The notes under the pieces are model-generated. The model did no database searches. It had not been told where the DNA came from and was given only the letters and a program-made list of their open reading frames with translations. From positions 1 through 64,000 of the forward strand of contig NZ_JNIW01000001.1 in assembly GCF_000701425.1 (NCBI RefSeq): a stretch of 64,000 nt of DNA. Reading direction: 5' to 3'. A program made the position numbers and the translations under genes. Positions 49,287-63,284 of this stretch are shown here, piece after piece. Source of the DNA: Deinococcus frigens DSM 12807. GTDB lineage: Bacteria; Deinococcota; Deinococci; Deinococcales; Deinococcaceae. Positions within the stretch are counted from its first letter, which is position 1. Each line of letters starts with the position of its first letter.

Positions 49287-49817
49287 TTAATCTTCCTCCA
49301 GCTCCTCCATAAACTCGTCGTAAAGCCACTGGAGCTGATCGGAAAAACCGTAGCCGAAGCCGTCGCCGTCCCGGACGAGCTGGCCCAGACGTTCTTGCGG
49401 CACTGCTTCGGCATTGAGGGTGCGCGCCCGGTTCAGGGCGGACTCGAAGACCTTTTCCATGCTGCTGTAATTGTTCTCCGGCCAGTCGCCGTAGGCGTTC
49501 AGGCACCGAATCCCCGCCTCCACGTAGCGCAGCTCCGCGTCCAGCGCCTGCACGGGCGAGGCGACTTTCAGGTAGGCCGCCAGCGCCTTTTTGGCCCCGC
49601 CCACCCGCATGGTGGGCAGGCGGCCCTCGTCACGGAAGGCTCTGAGCAGTTCGCTGTCCAGCTTGGCCAGCAGGTCACTGCTGTCGCCTTCCAGCAGCGC
49701 CGTGAGCAGACGTTTGTTGGTGACGTTGGCCCTGAACAATTCCTCGATCAGGCCGCACAATTCGGGCGCGTCCATCTCGGCGACAGTTTTTCGCAACTGG
49801 GACAGGGTCAGGGGCAT
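49287..49817 (-). CDS. Conserved helical protein, DUF6155-like
   Basis: The 176-residue protein has no signal peptide or membrane segment and looks mostly helical: LRKTVAEMDAPELCGLIEELFRANVTNKRLLTALL, ALDAELRYVEAGIRCLNAYGDWPENNY and a Glu-rich C-terminus, LQWLYDEFMEELEED. The general pattern recalls DUF6155 proteins, with low certainty. It is divergent from polX with a 89-base gap. Confidence 0.65.
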   Translation of the reverse strand: MPLTLSQLRKTVAEMDAPELCGLIEELFRANVTNKRLLTALLEGDSSDLLAKLDSELLRAFRDEGRLPTMRVGGAKKALAAYLKVASPVQALDAELRYVEAGIRCLNAYGDWPENNYSSMEKVFESALNRARTLNAEAVPQERLGQLVRDGDGFGYGFSDQLQWLYDEFMEELEED

Positions 49818-49906
49818 GACTGTATTTTGCCTCCCGTTGGCCCGGGATGAACGTCACTCTGCAAGGGGCGGCAGAAAATGAGGGCAGGCCGCACTAAACT
49901 GCCCCT

Positions 49907-51607
<1,701 letters not shown>

Positions 51608-51619
51608 GTCGAGGAGCCG

Positions 51620-51898
51620 TCATTGCCCAGACCTTGAGTGTGTATCCAGATCCTGCACCCAGTCGGCGCTGTGGTCGCCGCCTGTGCTGGGAGGTTGGCC
51701 GAAGCCCACTTCCTTGAAGGCTGGATTCATCAGCGCCTCGCCGTGGCCCTGATCGCTGCTCAGGCCGCCGGTGTAGCCCGCCTTCTTGGTGCGGTCCTGT
51801 GGTCTGAACCCGTCCGGCGAGACGCGTGCAAAACGGTTGTGCGCCGCCACCTTTTGAACGGCGAGAGTTGAATGCCTCAAGGGATCGTCGTCAAGGAA
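51620..51898 (-). pseudogene. Remnant of a CAP/SCP-like domain gene
   Basis: On the minus strand the frame encodes VQKVAAHNRFARVSPDGFRPQDR, TKKAGYTGGLSSDQGHGEALM and NPAFKEVGFGQPPSTGG before a stop at 51620. These are the H-N-x-F-x-R, pdGfxPqDRxxxAGYtG and GHxxxLMNPxFxEVGxG parts of CAP (SCP-like) domains. The piece between GYTG and GHGE that normally holds the ENIA block is missing, and there is no signal peptide or credible start. The gene appears shortened by an internal deletion. Confidence 0.5.
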
Positions 51899-52064
51899 CC
51901 TGCAAAGTAGGACGCGGAGTCCTGCCAGCGGGTGACGGCAGGGGGGATGAAGGGGGAATCTCTGACGCCGCTCTCGGTCAGTCAACATGGCCCCAGCGGA
52001 AAAAGGGGCCAGATGCACGCGGCACTGGCCTCTTCCTCTCGCTTCCCCTGTCCTCCTGACGCTC

Positions 52065-52231
52065 TAGAGCATTTGTCCGAATTACAGCATCGGGAAAAAA
52101 GACTCCCGATGCTTCCACTCTCCCAAATACTCGGCAAAATTCACTCACTGTCTTGGGCAGGACAGACGCCCATGAAGACGCTTGCCCGCCCGTTCGGTCA
52201 AAAGTGGACAACTCTTTTGACAAATGCTCTA
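52065..52231 (+). mobile_element. Miniature inverted-repeat element, copy 2
   Basis: The element begins TA-GAGCATTTGTCCGAAT and ends TTTTGACAAATGCTC-TA, a perfect 11-base inverted repeat with TA on both sides; flanking bases extend it to CTAGAGC...GCTCTAG. It is 163 bases without TA. An internal hairpin has the stem GCATCGGG (52087-52094) and CCCGATGC (52105-52112). The right-hand TA, with the first base of the element, forms the TAG stop of the TPR gene. It has no coding potential. Confidence 0.88.
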
Positions 52232-53479
52232 GCGCACGCGGGCCAGCCCGTCCTGCGCGGCCTTGTATGTGGGGCTGAGTTGCAGGGCGCGGTCGTAATT
52301 CTCGCGGGCCTTCAGGCGGTCCGGGGCCACTGCCCCTGCGCCGCGCTCGTAGCTGAGTCCCAGGTAGTACAGGTACTCGGGGGTGCGGCTGCCCAGCGAG
52401 GCCGCGCGGGTCAGCGAGTCGCGCGCTCCTTTCAGGTCACCGACATCCAGGCTCAGGCGGCCCAGGTAGTAGTAGAACTCGGGATTGCGCAGCGGGTCCA
52501 GGGTCACGGCCTGGGTGAGCTGGGTCTTGGCGGTGGCGCGGTCCCCGGCCAGGTAGCTGACCACGCCGTACTGCCCCACCGCGTAGGCATTGGCGGGGGC
52601 CAGCCGGGCGGCCTGGGCAGCCTCGGATTTGGCTGCGCCCGCGTCGCCGTTCAGGGCCAGCAGCTTGGCGTAGTACGCGCGGTTGTAGGGATCGCGCGGA
52701 TCGGCGATCACGGCCTGTTGCAGGTAGTCGAGCGCTGCCTTCAGGTCCCCGGTGGCGTAGTACATGTCGCCCAGATTGAACAGCAGCACGCTGTTGTCGG
52801 GGTTCAGGGTGTTGGCCTGCTTAAAGGCCTCGATGGCCCTGCCGGCGTCGCCCTGCAACTTGTACACGTAGCCGCGGTCGTTGTAAATCCGGCTGAGGCT
52901 GACCTCGCCCGGCTTGCCGGTCTGCGCCTTGGCAAAACCCACGGCGCTGTCCAGCACCTTTAACGCCTCGGGCAGGTTGCCCACAAAGGCCTGCGGATCG
53001 CCCGAGCCGATGTACTGCTGCACGTAAGCCTGAGACAGGTAGATAAAGGCGTTCAGGTTGCGCGAGTCCAGCTCCAGCGCCTTTTTCAGCGTCTCCAGCG
53101 CCGGGCCGAACAGGCGCAGCTTGACCTGCGAGCGCCCCAGCCCCAGCAGCGCCTCCACATTCTTGGAGTCCAGCTCGGAAGCGGCGCGGAAGGCCACATA
53201 CGCCTCGTCATACTTGCCCTGCTCGTAATTGAACACGCCCTGGGCCACGTAATTGGCCGCCGGAATGGTGCGCGGTGCGGCGGGCGCAGCCTCTGTGGGA
53301 GAGGGCGTGGCCGGGACAGGCGCGGGCGTGGCAGGCGCAGTCTGCGCGGGCGGCGGCTGCACCGGGGCGGGCGGCTGGACCGGTGCCGTCTGGTCCTGGG
53401 CCAGCGCGCGGCCCAGTGTGGCGGCCAGCAGGGTGGCGGCCAGCAACAGCAGACCGGGAATACTCGTGCGTCGATTCAC
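52229..53479 (-). CDS. Secreted TPR-repeat protein
   Basis: The 416-residue protein has a signal peptide, [28 protein letters not shown], then a Pro/Ala/Thr-rich spacer (residues 29-70). About nine TPR units follow ([54 protein letters not shown], and others to residue 416). It probably sits in the periplasm as an assembly or protein-binding scaffold. AGGTCTTCC precedes the start; GGAGG is visible 10 bases upstream. The stop codon is TAG (minus strand 52231-52229), partly made by a miniature element. Confidence 0.88.
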   Translation of the reverse strand: MNRRTSIPGLLLLAATLLAATLGRALAQDQTAPVQPPAPVQPPPAQTAPATPAPVPATPSPTEAAPAAPRTIPAANYVAQGVFNYEQGKYDEAYVAFRAASELDSKNVEALLGLGRSQVKLRLFGPALETLKKALELDSRNLNAFIYLSQAYVQQYIGSGDPQAFVGNLPEALKVLDSAVGFAKAQTGKPGEVSLSRIYNDRGYVYKLQGDAGRAIEAFKQANTLNPDNSVLLFNLGDMYYATGDLKAALDYLQQAVIADPRDPYNRAYYAKLLALNGDAGAAKSEAAQAARLAPANAYAVGQYGVVSYLAGDRATAKTQLTQAVTLDPLRNPEFYYYLGRLSLDVGDLKGARDSLTRAASLGSRTPEYLYYLGLSYERGAGAVAPDRLKARENYDRALQLSPTYKAAQDGLARVR

Positions 53480-53527
53480 TTGGAAGACCTCCGTGGGTTG
53501 GCAATGGTGGGGTGAGTTTCACAGATC

Positions 53528-53581
53528 ATACTGTGCTGGCCCCCTCGCCCATTCATACTGTGCTGGCCCCCTCGCCCATCC
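53528..53581. repeat. Tandem 27-base duplication upstream of the TPR gene
   Basis: The unit starting ATACTGTGCTGGCCCCCTCG occurs at 53528-53554 and again at 53555-53581 with one change near its end. It lies about 50 bases before the start of the TPR gene on the minus strand, in its leader or promoter. Confidence 0.9.
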
Positions 53582-53753
53582 AAAACCACGTCCTGACCGT
53601 CATGGGACACGCCCGGCATGATACCGGAGCGCCGGGCACGTGGGGGTGAAGCACCAGTGAGAGCGGCGGAAGAAGGTGCGGAGCGCGCAATGGTTTCATC
53701 TGGCCGCAGTGTCCACTCCCAGTTTGACGCGGGGCTGACGGCCCACCTGCTCC

Positions 53754-53788
53754 GCACAGTCCACCTGCCCTGCACAGTCCACCTGCCC
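53754..53788. repeat. Tandem repeat of an 18-base unit before coaE
   Basis: GCACAGTCCACCTGCCC occurs at 53754-53770 and 53772-53788 with a single T between them. The repeats end 15 bases before the chosen coaE start at 53804. Confidence 0.88.
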
Positions 53789-53803
53789 CGTATAGTCACG
53801 GCC

Positions 53804-54421
<618 letters not shown>

Positions 54422-54438
54422 ATGTCCAGCTCTGCGGT

Positions 54439-54661
54439 TAGAGCATTTGTCACAAGAGCTGTTCACTTTTGACGGAACGGGCGAGCAAGCGTTCACATTG
54501 GGAGAAAGAGCGTCCTCATGGGCGGCTGTTCGTGATGACCGTCTGTTCTGCCCAAGACGATGAGTGAATGTTGCCGAGTATGTGGGAATAGCACAGCTCC
54601 GCAGGAGAGAATGGAAGCATCGGGAGTCTTGCTTTCCGATGCTTCCATTCGGACAAATACT

Positions 54662-54664
<3 letters not shown>
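54439..54664 (-). mobile_element. Miniature inverted-repeat element, copy 3
   Basis: The element begins TA-GAGCATTTGTCACAAG and ends GGACAAATACTC-TA, an 11-base inverted repeat with one mismatch. It is 222 bases without TA and lies in the opposite orientation to copies 1 and 2; in reverse complement it shares GTCTTGGGCAGAACAGAC and CCCATGAGGACGCT with other copies. A 15-base perfect stem (GAATGGAAGCATCGG 54609-54623 with CCGATGCTTCCATTC 54636-54650) lies 12 bases beyond the pyrG stop. The TAG stop of pyrG spans the TA and the first element base. Confidence 0.88.
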
Positions 54665-56356
<1,692 letters not shown>

Positions 56357-56420
56357 GCTGCCCAAATCTCCAAGCGCCTGACCCCCGCACGCGGCCTGTG
56401 CGCGTTGCTGGCGGGGCCAG

Positions 56421-56454
<34 letters not shown>

Positions 56455-56483
56455 TGATGGTATCACGCCCCAGGTGTGGGCAT

Positions 56484-57305
56484 TCAGGGAGCCAGATTGC
56501 CCACGTTGCGCGGCGTGACCACCAGCGGCGTCACGCTCTGCGGGCCGGTGGTTGCGGCATCGCGCCCCGGCACCGTGATGGCCCGCCCGCGCGTCTGCCG
56601 CGACAGGGCCAGATTGATGGTGACAGAGGTGTTGCCTGGGGCCTGCGGCGTGTCGGTCTTTACTTCAAACAGCGGCGGCGTGTCGGGCAGGGCCAGCGGC
56701 TGAGACTGGACGTAATCGAGGAGGAGACGGCCATATTCACCGTTGGTGTAGGGCGGCGTATAGCCGTTCACTTGCAAGCTGGAGAGGAGCGGCGCAGACG
56801 CGTACTTCCGGCGCAGTTCCACCAACACCCAACGATTGGCATTGCCGAGATCGGCACCGGGATTGTTCTGAGGCCCAGCCTGAGCCACCCAGGAACTCCG
56901 CAACATCGGGTAATAGGCAAAGAACTGATAACAGTATCTGACATCGCCGGAGCAGTTGGCCGCAGGCAAAAGCTGCGGCGGACGAACGAAGGCGGCAATA
57001 GAAGGTTTATCGACCTCGCCAACCTTCCAGGCTCCCCCGCCTGGGCGTTTCACCGTCTCACCGCCGCCCAAATCAAAAGTCGTCCCCGCCGGAAACACGT
57101 ACACCGCTTCCCTGAGCTGCGCGGCCATATAGTTCTGGGCGATCTGGCTTTCTTCGAGCAGTTCGCTGCGGCCCTGCAAATCCGTGGCGCTGCGCGACGA
57201 GGACTCCAGCAGGTTGGCGGCCACCAGAAAGACGATCAGCCCCAGCGCGATGGCGACCAGCAATTCGATCAGGGTCAGACCCTGAAGGTGTGGGCGGCGC
57301 GTCAC
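56484..57305 (-). CDS. PilW-like minor pilin with prepilin signal
   Basis: The 273-residue protein starts at GTG 57305, overlapping the stop of the PilV-like gene by GTGA, and has the type III signal QG-LTLIELLVAIALGLIVFLVAANLLE with Glu at +5 of the mature pilin. The rest is a long, soluble beta-rich head with two cysteines (NCSGDVRYC). It is probably cleaved by a PilD-type peptidase and joins the pilus tip complex. A longer frame from 57410 adds residues before the signal and is rejected. Confidence 0.85.
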   Translation of the reverse strand: MTRRPHLQGLTLIELLVAIALGLIVFLVAANLLESSSRSATDLQGRSELLEESQIAQNYMAAQLREAVYVFPAGTTFDLGGGETVKRPGGGAWKVGEVDKPSIAAFVRPPQLLPAANCSGDVRYCYQFFAYYPMLRSSWVAQAGPQNNPGADLGNANRWVLVELRRKYASAPLLSSLQVNGYTPPYTNGEYGRLLLDYVQSQPLALPDTPPLFEVKTDTPQAPGNTSVTINLALSRQTRGRAITVPGRDAATTGPQSVTPLVVTPRNVGNLAP

Positions 57306-57736
57306 CGGCGGTCCACCACCACGGTCAGATCGGCCAGCAGCCTGCCCTGGGCATTGGACCGGGTGATCCGCACGCGCTTGAGCGGCGGCTGACTGATGAC
57401 CGCCGCGCAACTGCCAGGCTTGCCCAGGGTGCCGGTGGCCTGGTTGTCCACATCCAGGGCTGTGATCTCAATGTCCAGATGGTCCAGCACCGCCGGATTG
57501 GTCAGGCAATTCTTGTCGTAGTTGCCCTGATTCAGCCAATCGCCGCGCAGGGATTCCAGCGCGCGCTGGGCAGCCTGGGTGGTGCTGACCTGCTGGTTGC
57601 TCTGGCGGGCCAGGCCAAAAAAGCCGGTCAGGGGGGTCAGGACCACCAGCACGATCACGCTCAGCAGGGCAATGCTGACCAGCACCTCGATGATGGTCAG
57701 GCCCGCCGCATGGTGGGGCTTAATCCTGGGTTGCAC
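57302..57736 (-). CDS. PilV-like minor pilin
   Basis: The 144-residue protein has the prepilin signal AG-LTIIEVLVSIALLSVIVLVVLTPLTGFFGLA, Glu at +5, then a soluble head with cysteines (NCLTN and GSCAAVI) and the ending VRITRSNAQGRLLADLTVVVDRR. It overlaps the FimT-like gene upstream by 17 bases and the PilW-like gene downstream by 4. The set should be translated together. Confidence 0.85.
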   Translation of the reverse strand: MQPRIKPHHAAGLTIIEVLVSIALLSVIVLVVLTPLTGFFGLARQSNQQVSTTQAAQRALESLRGDWLNQGNYDKNCLTNPAVLDHLDIEITALDVDNQATGTLGKPGSCAAVISQPPLKRVRITRSNAQGRLLADLTVVVDRR

Positions 57737-58193
57737 TGAGCATCACCTTCCCCGTGATGCCGATGGCCTTGACCCACAAGTTCAGGCTGGGATCGGCGGG
57801 ACTGGTCAGCTTCCACGAAACGCCAATGGTGTCCAGGGTGCCGAAGGGCGGCTTGTAAGTCAAGAGATTTGTGTTGCCCACTGGACTGACCTTGACGCGG
57901 TGCGGCAGGGTGCGGACCTGGCCAGTGCCTCCCCCCACGGCCAAGAGGTATTCGGAGGTGTTGGGTGTGATCGCCACGGCATTGTCCACACCCATTTTCT
58001 GTGCCCCGGTGCGGGCGCGGCGCAGGTCGCCGATCATCTGGTAGGCAGCGTCGCGCAGTTCGCTCTGGCGGAGGCTGCGAATCAGGAACAGGCCGAACGC
58101 ACCTGCGATGATGCCCAGGATAGCGATAACCACCAGCAGTTCCAGCAGGGTAAAGCCTGCCTGAATGCGGTTTGCATTCGTCCGCGCCCGCAT
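57720..58193 (-). CDS. FimT/GspH-like minor pilin
   Basis: The 157-residue protein has the prepilin signal AG-FTLLELLVVIAILGIIAGAFGLFLIRSLRQ, Glu at +5, and the helix ELRDAAYQMIGDLRRARTGAQKMG followed by a beta-sheet head, typical of FimT/GspH. Its ATG shares bases with the stop of the large upstream gene (TAATG). FimT-like pilins in other bacteria bind DNA during transformation; here this is a plausible but untested role. Confidence 0.85.
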   Translation of the reverse strand: MRARTNANRIQAGFTLLELLVVIAILGIIAGAFGLFLIRSLRQSELRDAAYQMIGDLRRARTGAQKMGVDNAVAITPNTSEYLLAVGGGTGQVRTLPHRVKVSPVGNTNLLTYKPPFGTLDTIGVSWKLTSPADPSLNLWVKAIGITGKVMLSATQD

Positions 58194-60301
58194 TACTGGC
58201 CCCCCTTGCCAGTGCTCACGGCGTCGCCCTGAAGGCGGATGCCCAGGCCAGCGCTGACCAACTGGTCCCCGTTTTTGAGGCGCAGTTCGATGGTCCAGTC
58301 TTCCTGGGTGGGAAAGGACGGGGGGCTGTAACCGTCGTAGGTGCGCTGATCGTAGACGAAGTTTCGTCCGTAGCCCCGGCCATCGGTCTTGCCGAAGGCA
58401 CCGTAATAGTTCTCGATCAGGCCGCCGATCAGGTTGACGCTGCCCAGCGAATTGTCGGCGGGGCTTTGATCGTAGCCGCGCACCTGAACTGCTCCCTGAC
58501 TGGCCATCAGGACCGCATGAATCGTCGGGTCCGTGCCCACGTTGGGGCAGGTGTCGTTCCCGTCCGGGCAACTCCGGGGACTGACCAGCTCGATGTTCCC
58601 GCCGCTGGAGTACACGCCCAGGATGTTCTGGGCCTGCGGGTTGTCGCAGGGAGCGGCGGCTGCCGTGGTGTTCTGGCCGGAGCAGGGGGGATCGGTGTAC
58701 TTCAGGCTGCTGGTGATTGCAATATTGCCCGTGGCCGCGACGGTGACACCCGCGAATGTGGCGATGCTGGCCCCCGCCTTGCCGTTCCTGTTGCCGTTGG
58801 GGCCGCCGTTGAGGTCGGCCACCGAGCCGTTCTGGACCGCGATCACGCCGTTGAAGGGTTTGCTGATCGCAAAATCCCCGCCCAGCACACTGAGCTGCCC
58901 GGCAGCGTTGCGCCCGGCGGGCACCCAATCTTCGCCGTTCAGAATGTAAAGCTGACGGTCCGCCCCGAAGGAGAGATCCACCGTCTGATCGCCCTGGGTG
59001 TAGCTGATCCGCTGGCGCTCCTGCCCACCGATCTCGTCGCGCCAGAGCTGAAGCTTTTGCACGTCCCCCTGGAGCAGCAGGCCGCCGGTCGGCGCAGCTT
59101 CCAGGGTGCCCGTCTGCGGATTGACCCGGAAGCCCGCCGCGTCCAACTGCTGGTTTTGCGAGTTGGTCGGCAGCCTGGTGTATCTGGCGTCCCACTTGAC
59201 CGAGGACCTGAAGACTGGGCGGTTGTCGCCCCACACCGGGCTGGACTCCGACGAACCGGGCACGCCCGTCATTTCGGCCTGGGACAGGAACTTGTTCTCG
59301 TTCGCCCCGAAGAATGCCCCGGGCTCCAGGTCCACGCCGCACCCTGGCTCGCCCGTCACCGGATTCGTACCCATCTGCGTTCTGGGACAGCCCGCAGAGG
59401 TGACCTCACCCCAGAAGGTGGGCGTTTCGTTGAACAGAAATTGCCCGTTGGTGTGCACCGGACCGCTGAACAGCGTCCGGCTGGTGAAGTTGATGGGGTC
59501 GTTGTCGGCCTCCGCCTGCGCGCTCTGGAAGTGGTGGTTGGTGAACAGCGCGTACTTGGCAAAGGTGTCGCGGCTGATCAGCAGAAAGTAGCTGGCATGG
59601 CCGCCCACGGCGGCGCGGGCGCTGAGGTTCTGGGTGGTTGGTCCGGCTCTTCCCTCAGACGCCGCCGGGGGCACGTCGAAGTACAGCCGGTAGATGTTGG
59701 CCTGCCGGTCCAGCCGCGCCGGAATTAGCCCGAAGCTGGCCGTATACGCGCTGGCACTGGACTGATCCTGCGCCCCGGCATAGGCGTAGCCTGCGGTCCC
59801 GGCGAACATCTGGGACCAGAACCGGGAGCGGGTGGCGTCACTGACGTTCTGGAAGCCCGCTTCACCGAACGCCTGGGCGTTGACCGCCTTCAGAAATAGA
59901 CTGACACGCGGGTTGGCGTCGTCCGGACCGGTCCTCAATCCTTCTGGACCAAAGGTACACACCGTTTTGAGATCAGGGCTGGCTGCGGGGAGTGCGCCAA
60001 TCCCGCACAGCGCGGCGATCTCTGTTGCCAGTTCCGAGTTGCTGACCGTGGCATCCATCCTGGCGTCTTCCAGGAGCGCCTTCATCACGGTCAGCCGCGC
60101 CTGCACCCGCGCCACCCCGGATTCAGCGGCGTAGCGCGCGCTCAGCAGCGAGTGCTGGTCCACGCTGGAACGCCGCGAGGACAGCGTGACCTGCGCCGTC
60201 ACCGACATGATCACCGCCAGCAGCAGCATCACGAACAGCAGCGACACGATCAGCGTGGCCCCCTCGGTGGATCGGGCCGCAGCGCGGGAAGAGGCAAGCA
60301 T
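58193..60301 (-). CDS. Large pilus-assembly protein, PilX/DUF4900-like (ComZ-like place)
   Basis: The 702-residue protein starts at 60301 with a charged leader and one membrane helix, EGATLIVSLLFVMLLLAVIMSVTAQVTLSS, resembling PilX-type N-termini. A helical part (YAAESGVARVQARL) follows, then a very large extracellular beta-rich region (residues 120-700; NRNGKAGASIATFAGVTVAATGNIAITSSL, GPVHTNGQFLFNE). The family is common in Deinococcus-Thermus as DUF4900-type proteins. In Thermus a large protein, ComZ, lies among pseudopilin genes and caps the transformation pilus; this gene sits in the same kind of place. An upstream in-frame start at 60592 would overlap recD2. Confidence 0.75.
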   Translation of the reverse strand: MLASSRAAARSTEGATLIVSLLFVMLLLAVIMSVTAQVTLSSRRSSVDQHSLLSARYAAESGVARVQARLTVMKALLEDARMDATVSNSELATEIAALCGIGALPAASPDLKTVCTFGPEGLRTGPDDANPRVSLFLKAVNAQAFGEAGFQNVSDATRSRFWSQMFAGTAGYAYAGAQDQSSASAYTASFGLIPARLDRQANIYRLYFDVPPAASEGRAGPTTQNLSARAAVGGHASYFLLISRDTFAKYALFTNHHFQSAQAEADNDPINFTSRTLFSGPVHTNGQFLFNETPTFWGEVTSAGCPRTQMGTNPVTGEPGCGVDLEPGAFFGANENKFLSQAEMTGVPGSSESSPVWGDNRPVFRSSVKWDARYTRLPTNSQNQQLDAAGFRVNPQTGTLEAAPTGGLLLQGDVQKLQLWRDEIGGQERQRISYTQGDQTVDLSFGADRQLYILNGEDWVPAGRNAAGQLSVLGGDFAISKPFNGVIAVQNGSVADLNGGPNGNRNGKAGASIATFAGVTVAATGNIAITSSLKYTDPPCSGQNTTAAAAPCDNPQAQNILGVYSSGGNIELVSPRSCPDGNDTCPNVGTDPTIHAVLMASQGAVQVRGYDQSPADNSLGSVNLIGGLIENYYGAFGKTDGRGYGRNFVYDQRTYDGYSPPSFPTQEDWTIELRLKNGDQLVSAGLGIRLQGDAVSTGKGGQ

Positions 60302-60399
60302 CAAGCCAGTATGCAGGACGAATGCGAAAAACTTCACCCCAAAGTGGGGGTAAGTCAGAGAGTTGTCAGTCTTTATGTTGTAACGCGCCCGGCAGAGGC

Positions 60400-62544
<2,145 letters not shown>

Positions 62545-62630
62545 GGATTTAGTCTAGCGCCGGGGCAGGGTCAGGACTGCGGTGGCAGCACCCCGTTCAC
62601 CCGATCCAGAGCGTGTGTCAGGCTGGGGGC

Positions 62631-63284
62631 GTGAACGCAGCTCCCACGGCTCACTTTGTCGCCCAGACCGCCGAGCAGGCGCGGTTGCTTCTGAACCCGC
62701 CCTATGCCCCGGTGCTGGGGGCGCTGTTGCACGGCGAGGCCAGCGCGGGCGAGGTTGCCACGGCAGCCGAAATCACGCTCAAGCAGGCGCATCACCGCCT
62801 GACGCGGCTGCTAGGTGCCGGGCTGATCGAGATTACAGGCGAGCGCAAACGTGGCGGGCGTCCGGTCAAGGTGTACCGCGCATTGGCTGAGGTCTACCGG
62901 GTTCCCTTCGAGCTGACCGAAGCGGCGACGGTCACCGAACTGACCACTGGGATGATTCAGCCCTATGTCACCGCCTCTCTGGAAGCCATCGGCCAGTTGT
63001 TCAAGAACGAGATAGACCGTGACGTGCTGGTCGCACTGGACGCACGGAAGCAGATCAGTATCAGTCTGGACGGCAGCCGGAACAAATACAAATCGGGGTT
63101 GCGGGGCATGTACGGCACCTGCGTGCAGATTCGTCTGAGCCAGGAAGCGAGGGAAGAGGCGGAACGGCGAATGCGGGAATTGAGGGAATGGATAGCAGAG
63201 CAGGACGCTCAGCGCCCGGAGTTAGCAGACGCCCAGGACTGCATCGCCGTCCTCCTGTTCACGCTGGGAGGACTGGAGAAGTAG
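62631..63284 (+). CDS. ArsR-like winged-helix regulator
   Basis: The 217-residue protein has an N-terminal winged helix: LLNPPYAPVLGALLHGEASAGEVATAAEITLKQAHHRLTRLLGAGLIEITGERKRGGRPVKVYRA. A C-terminal region of about 110 residues follows, with a Glu/Arg-rich helix (SQEAREEAERRMRELREWIAEQ). GTG 62631 is chosen because the conserved domain begins nearby; ATG 62613 is the alternative. It converges on, and overlaps by 26 bases, the MFS transporter gene, which it might regulate. Confidence 0.75.
   Translation: MNAAPTAHFVAQTAEQARLLLNPPYAPVLGALLHGEASAGEVATAAEITLKQAHHRLTRLLGAGLIEITGERKRGGRPVKVYRALAEVYRVPFELTEAATVTELTTGMIQPYVTASLEAIGQLFKNEIDRDVLVALDARKQISISLDGSRNKYKSGLRGMYGTCVQIRLSQEAREEAERRMRELREWIAEQDAQRPELADAQDCIAVLLFTLGGLEK

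Noticed and set aside
58172..59728. Plus-strand open frame of over 500 codons opposite the DUF4900-like gene
   Set aside because: The minus-strand product has a membrane anchor and operon overlap; the plus-strand frame shows no domain or ribosome site.
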